Shown here: positions 60,247 to 64,000 of the stretch, piece by piece
Position numbering within the stretch: the stretch's first letter is position 1
Layout: the number at the start of each line of letters is the position of its first letter
Source of the DNA: Synechococcus sp. ROS8604
Lineage (GTDB): Bacteria > Cyanobacteriota > Cyanobacteriia > PCC-6307 > Cyanobiaceae
Direction: 5' to 3'
Length of the DNA stretch: 64,000 bases
Assembly (NCBI RefSeq): GCF_014279655.1
Contig: NZ_CP047946.1
Coordinates: forward strand, 248,001 to 312,000
Program-made: the position numbers and the translations under genes
Notes under the pieces: model-generated
Databases searched by the model: none
What the model was told of the DNA's origin: nothing
What the model saw: only the letters and a program-made list of their open reading frames with translations

Positions 60247-60708
60247 ATGAACCCTGTGAATGCGGCAGCGGCGGTCCATAGCGTGGCCTTGGCCCAGACC
60301 TTGGCCTCCAGCGTCACGCTGGTGCGACGGCAGTTCCCTGCAGCTCAGCCGAATTTGAGCCCCTGGCGCGATGACCCTTGCACACGCCATTGGGACGAGG
60401 CCGCAACCTTGGATTTGGCCTTCGATTTTCCAGGTTGGAGCCCGCGGCTGCAGTGCCGCAGCTTGTTGCTGCAACTCCGGCTCAAGTCGGAGGCGGGGGG
60501 GACGGATGCGACCTGCCCATCCCTCCTGGGCGTGGTCATGCGTGGGATGACGTTTGAGGGCGAACGCTGGCGCTTGGCAACGGTGGGCGACTGGTTGCCG
60601 GTTGGCCCCCACCTACCCCAGCTGGATCAGGTGGAGCAGCTGCAGTTGATCTGCCGAGAGTTGTTTGAAGTGTTCGAACAGGGTGTGCCCAATTGCACCA
60701 GTTCTTAA
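60247..60708 (+). CDS. Hypothetical protein, 153 residues
   Basis: No named family recognised. It begins MNPVNAAAAVHSVALAQTLA, perhaps a helix, then a Trp- and Arg-rich part (LSPWRDDPCTRHWDEAATLD) and a beta-rich stretch RWRLATVGDWLPVGPHLPQL. Codon use fits the core genome. It is divergent from the GtrA fusion with only 16 bases between starts, so one of the two starts may lie further downstream. It precedes ho1 by 73 bases. Confidence 0.6.
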   Translation: MNPVNAAAAVHSVALAQTLASSVTLVRRQFPAAQPNLSPWRDDPCTRHWDEAATLDLAFDFPGWSPRLQCRSLLLQLRLKSEAGGTDATCPSLLGVVMRGMTFEGERWRLATVGDWLPVGPHLPQLDQVEQLQLICRELFEVFEQGVPNCTSS

Positions 60709-60781
60709 CCCTTCGCAACCGATCGGAGCCATCTTCGGAAACTGAATTTAAGGTCGTTTAATCGCTTCGTCTTTCACTCTT

Positions 60782-61495
60782 ATGTCCGTCGCTCTGGCTA
60801 CCCAGCTCCGGGAAGGCACGAAAAAGTCACACACCATGGCCGAGAACACTGGCTTTGTGAGCTGCTTCCTGAAGGGTGTGGTGGACAAGCTGAGCTATCG
60901 CAAGTTGGTGGCAGACCTCTTCTTTGTCTATGAAGCCATGGAAGAGGAGATGCATCGACTCAAGGATCACCCCGTGTTGTCCCCGATTGCCTTTGAGCAG
61001 CTCGATCGCGTCACCGCCCTCGAGGAAGACCTCGCCTTCTACTTCGGCCCTGAGTGGCGCCAACAGATCGAAGCCTCTCCTGCCGCAACGGAGTATGTGG
61101 CTCGGATTCGTGAGGTGGCTCAGACGGCTCCTGAGTTGTTGGTGGGTCATCACTACACCCGCTACCTGGGCGATCTCTCCGGTGGGCAGATTCTCAAGAA
61201 CATTGCTCAGAAGGCGATGAACAACCCCACCGATGATGGACTGCACTTTTATGTGTTTCCTGAAATCGCCGACGAGAAAGCCTTCAAAACCACCTATCGC
61301 TCGGCGATGGATGCCTTGCCCATTGACCAGGCCACAGCTGATCGCATCGTCGAAGAGGCCAATCAGGCGTTCCACCTGAACATGAAAATGTTCCAGGAGC
61401 TTGAGGGAAATCTTGTGGCTGCCATCGGCAAGGTCCTGTTTGGTTTCCTGACGCGCCGTCAGCGGACAGGAAGCACCGAGGCCGCTGTGGCCTAG
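60782..61495 (+). CDS. ho1: Heme oxygenase
   Basis: Opens heme to biliverdin IX-alpha with ferredoxin, the entry to phycobilin pigments. The 237-residue protein has LREGTKKSHTMAENTGFVSC with the proximal heme ligand His17. FFVYEAMEEEMHRLKDHPVL near 47, HHYTRYLGDLSGGQILKNIA near 124 (distal helix, GDLSGGQ) and EANQAFHLNMKMFQELEGNL near 195 follow. All heme-pocket residues are present. It is a strong sign of a phycobilisome-bearing or related cyanobacterium. Confidence 0.97.
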   Translation: MSVALATQLREGTKKSHTMAENTGFVSCFLKGVVDKLSYRKLVADLFFVYEAMEEEMHRLKDHPVLSPIAFEQLDRVTALEEDLAFYFGPEWRQQIEASPAATEYVARIREVAQTAPELLVGHHYTRYLGDLSGGQILKNIAQKAMNNPTDDGLHFYVFPEIADEKAFKTTYRSAMDALPIDQATADRIVEEANQAFHLNMKMFQELEGNLVAAIGKVLFGFLTRRQRTGSTEAAVA

Positions 61496-62584
61496 GTGTT
61501 CAGCGAGGACGGCATTCAAGACTCCTCACGACCGTTCGCGTCGATTCGGGTTCTGGTGCCAGGCACCGGGCCCCGTTTTCGTTGTGGTGGATTGAGCGTT
61601 GCCTTGCAGACGGCCCGATTGTTGTCGCAGCTGCGCCCAACGGAGGTTGTGACCTACCGGGCGCGTGAACCGTCCCATCGTTTTCTGGGCGACCTACTCG
61701 ATCGCGAAGATGCTCCCGGGGAGACCCTGTGGCTGGTGAGCTGGGGTTTTGATGTCCCCATGCTGTTGAAGCGTTTGCGCGGTCGCCTCGCGCTGTACCA
61801 AGCCCATAGCAGTGGGTATGGATTTGATCTGCCGCCGGGTGTTCCCGTGGTCGCGGTGAGTCGCAATACCTTGGGGTATTGGGGTGATCGGGCCCCGAGG
61901 AACCCCTTGTTCCTGCTTCCCAATGCCCTTGAGCCCCAGTGGCTGGAGCGGGGTGCGCGCCAGAACGTGAGTGGCAGGCGGCCGATCGATGTGCTGGTGC
62001 AGCAGCGCAAAAGCAGCGATTATGTGCTCAAGCGCCTGGTGCCTGCTTTGCGCGCGTGCGGGCTCCGCGTTGAGGTCCAGTCCGGTTGGGTCGATGACTT
62101 AGTCGACCTGTTCAACAGCGCCAAGGTTTACCTCTACGACTCCGCTGAGCACTGGCGGGCGGCTGGAGTGAGTGAAGGATTTGGGCTGCCACCGCTGGAG
62201 GCGATGGCCTGCGGCTGTGTGGTGTTCAGCAGCCTTAATCACGCCTTAGCCGACACCCTCACTCCAGGAGAGCTGGGCCATCAGATTGGCTGCGGTTCAC
62301 TCGACTACGACGTGGACAGGATTGTTGGGGCTGTGGCCGATCCAGCCGCTTGGCGCAGCAGTGCGTCGGTCTTAGATAACTTCTTGGAGGCCTACTCGGA
62401 GCCGGTGTTGACCCAGCGCTGGCGGGTGCTGCTGGCGCTCCTCGATCAGTTGCTGCCCAGCCTCAAAGGGGATGGGTTGTTGCAGTCGAGTCCTCTTTGG
62501 CGCCTGCGCTTCAGCCGTGTTTGCCGAGTCCTACTGCGGGTGGTCAATCGGTTGCCTGGCTGGCCTGCAGGTCAGAAGCCCTAA
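61496..62584 (+). CDS. Glycosyltransferase (GT-B, group 1-like)
   Basis: A 362-residue protein: GPRFRCGGLSVALQTARLLS near residue 24 is the glycine-rich acceptor loop. LVSWGFDVPMLLKRLRGRLA near 77, NALEPQWLERGARQ and SEGFGLPPLEAMACGCVVFS near 225 (the E-x7-E donor site, here EGFGLPPLE) follow. It starts with GTG immediately after the ho1 stop, which suggests translation from the same transcript, although the functions differ. Its donor is unknown. It precedes an ABC exporter, starting a second glycan gene group. Confidence 0.8.
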   Translation: MFSEDGIQDSSRPFASIRVLVPGTGPRFRCGGLSVALQTARLLSQLRPTEVVTYRAREPSHRFLGDLLDREDAPGETLWLVSWGFDVPMLLKRLRGRLALYQAHSSGYGFDLPPGVPVVAVSRNTLGYWGDRAPRNPLFLLPNALEPQWLERGARQNVSGRRPIDVLVQQRKSSDYVLKRLVPALRACGLRVEVQSGWVDDLVDLFNSAKVYLYDSAEHWRAAGVSEGFGLPPLEAMACGCVVFSSLNHALADTLTPGELGHQIGCGSLDYDVDRIVGAVADPAAWRSSASVLDNFLEAYSEPVLTQRWRVLLALLDQLLPSLKGDGLLQSSPLWRLRFSRVCRVLLRVVNRLPGWPAGQKP

Positions 62585-62662
62585 GGGCTTACACGGTCTA
62601 AGGTCCAGACAATTGAAATTGGGACGCCTTGTGAGCAACAAGGCTGGTCTTTGACGGTCTCT

Positions 62663-64000
62663 ATGCCTCTGCAAAGTCAGACCTGGAACAATCTCAGCGA
62701 GCTGCTCCGTGAGCTGCCAAGGCGTCGCGCTCGTCTCTTTGTTTTTGTTCTGTTTGCGTCCTTTTTGCAGGGATTGCTCGACGTTTTTCTTGTCGCTTTG
62801 CTGGCTCGCTTGGTCGGGCTGTTGGCTGGAGCCCGTTTAGAGGATTTCCTCCCCGGAATCACGGTATTTGGTGGTGGTTTTCTTGATCAGTCGGGTTGGC
62901 TGGTGGTGCTTTTGATTGGATCATTTTGGCTGGCGTCAGGGCTTCGTTTTGCTGTCGCTCTGATGCAGAGCCTTCTGAGCGCCGAAGTTTGGAATGATCT
63001 AGTGAACAAGGTGTATGACAACCTCATGCGCCAAAAATATTCATTTTTTGTTAATCAGCGCACTGCTAATTTATCAGAAAAATTTAATCGTATTCTTAAT
63101 AGCGTGTCCACGGGTGTGATTAGCCCAATTCTTTTAATCGCTGGTAATACGGTCTCGGTTGCATCGTTGTTAATTGGGGTGGTGTTGGTTCTGGGCCTGA
63201 AGGCTTTAGCAGTCTTTGCATTAATGCTTTTTGCCTATGTCATTGCTTCCAAATTGATTACTCCCTACTTGCGGTTGGCGACCAAGCAGCGAATTCGTTA
63301 TGGACGAAGAATTAATTTGTTGCTGATGGAATCATTACGTTCGATGCGGGAGGTTCAGCTGTATTCCGCTGAAAACTATTTCGTCTCTCGTTTTGCTCGC
63401 GATGGTGTGATCGCGAAGCGGTATGACCGCATTGGTCGCTTGCTTCCTGATGTGCCTCGCCTCGTGATCGAGCCCGCGGGAATCACGATTCTGTTCATGG
63501 TTGGCATTATTCCCGCCCTGCTTAATGGAGACCCTCAGGGCATCAAAAATGCCATTCCCGCTCTTTCTGCAGTCTTAGTTGCTCTTCTGAGGATTTCAGG
63601 ACCGCTGCAGTCGATGTTCCGTAGCATCAATCGTCTGCGTGGCGGTCTGCCAGAGATTGCCGACGCGCTCGAGCTCCTCAGCCTCAAGCCTGAGCGCTAT
63701 CTGATTAGTTCTCCAGGAGTTCCCACTCCCGATGGGGTGATGCCTCGTCGTTTCATCCAGCTCCAGTCTGTGAGCTTCGCTTACGCCAAGGACGCAAAGC
63801 ATGTCATTAATGACGTCAACCTTTCGATTCCGATTGGAGCTCGCATTGCCTTGGTGGGTCGTACCGGTAGTGGAAAAACGACCCTGGCCCATCTCTTGCT
63901 TGGTTTGTATCAGCCAACCCAGGGAGAACTGCTTCTTGATGGCATTGAAGTGTCTGATCAGGAGGTGCCTGCTTGGCAGGCCAACTGTGCATTTGTTCCT
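62663..64000 (+). CDS. ABC exporter, fused permease and ATPase (partial)
   Basis: The reading frame is open from ATG 62663 to the window edge (446 codons) and continues outside. It has a membrane domain with hydrophobic segments (LFVFVLFASFLQGLLDVFLV, then WLVVLLIGSFWLASGLRFAV, and others up to LLRISGPLQSMFRSINRLRG near residue 320). The start of an ATPase follows, FIQLQSVSFAYAKDAKHVIN and ALVGRTGSGKTTLAHLLLGL (Walker A, near 397). The signature and Walker B are beyond the edge. It has the same general layout as the exporter at 6699 but chromosomal base composition. Confidence 0.85.
   Translation, partial: MPLQSQTWNNLSELLRELPRRRARLFVFVLFASFLQGLLDVFLVALLARLVGLLAGARLEDFLPGITVFGGGFLDQSGWLVVLLIGSFWLASGLRFAVALMQSLLSAEVWNDLVNKVYDNLMRQKYSFFVNQRTANLSEKFNRILNSVSTGVISPILLIAGNTVSVASLLIGVVLVLGLKALAVFALMLFAYVIASKLITPYLRLATKQRIRYGRRINLLLMESLRSMREVQLYSAENYFVSRFARDGVIAKRYDRIGRLLPDVPRLVIEPAGITILFMVGIIPALLNGDPQGIKNAIPALSAVLVALLRISGPLQSMFRSINRLRGGLPEIADALELLSLKPERYLISSPGVPTPDGVMPRRFIQLQSVSFAYAKDAKHVINDVNLSIPIGARIALVGRTGSGKTTLAHLLLGLYQPTQGELLLDGIEVSDQEVPAWQANCAFVP

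Noticed and set aside
62576-62590. Small hairpin AAGCCC-TAA-GGGCTT at the end of the glycosyltransferase gene
   Set aside because: Only six base pairs and no following T-run, so I do not call it a terminator.

Overview
The window looks like a chromosome segment of a marine or brackish picocyanobacterium (the Synechococcus/Cyanobium/Prochlorococcus group). The evidence is a heme oxygenase (ho1), ndhS, glycolate dehydrogenase subunits (glcE, glcF), icd, glgP and a cyanobacterial rnpB in a moderately GC-rich background. I do not assign a strain. I saw no transposase, integrase, phage gene or CRISPR array.

1-29.3 kb is a surface-polysaccharide locus. It opens with a glycosyltransferase tail, a Phd/VapC pair and an asparagine synthetase cut short by a HEPN/MNT-type toxin-antitoxin cassette. 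Next come gmd and fcl (GDP-L-fucose), then a strikingly AT-rich island (about 5.05-17.0 kb). The island holds four diverged sulfotransferases, an ABC exporter, a Wzy-like polymerase, glycosyltransferases and an unusual block. That block is a DRE-TIM aldolase fused to a GPxxxxxxD-type domain, a NeuA-like cytidylyltransferase, a HAD phosphatase and a DUF115/GT42-like protein. After it come a complete-looking CDP-tyvelose pathway (rfbF, rfbG, rfbH, a reductase, rfbE), more glycosyltransferases, an acetyltransferase and a WbaP-type initiating phosphotransferase. The likely product is a repeat-unit polysaccharide carrying fucose, a 3,6-dideoxyhexose, a CMP-activated acidic sugar and sulfate.

29.4-38.2 kb is almost entirely toxin-antitoxin (TA) material: intact modules (zeta-type with a NUDIX gene, VapBC, Phd-VapC, MazEF) mixed with nonsense-mutated, deleted and chimeric remnants that share short near-identical segments. 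Another Phd-VapC pair lies at 41.8-42.4 kb.

38.4-50.6 kb is mostly core genome: an SLC13 transporter, rimM, ndhS, a K+ channel with a zinc ribbon, rnc, rnpB, tRNA-Arg(CCT), glgP and a cation/proton antiporter. It also contains a broken fic gene and an mscL gene with two in-frame stops.

50.6-64 kb carries metabolic genes (a hydrolase, a mutarotase-like protein, glcE, a DUF1537 kinase, glcF, icd, ho1). It ends with a second envelope-glycan group: a GtrB-like GT2, a GtrA-ChbG/YdjC fusion, a glycosyltransferase and the start of another ABC exporter. The two surface-glycan groups frame the window, with the TA block between the first group and the core genes.
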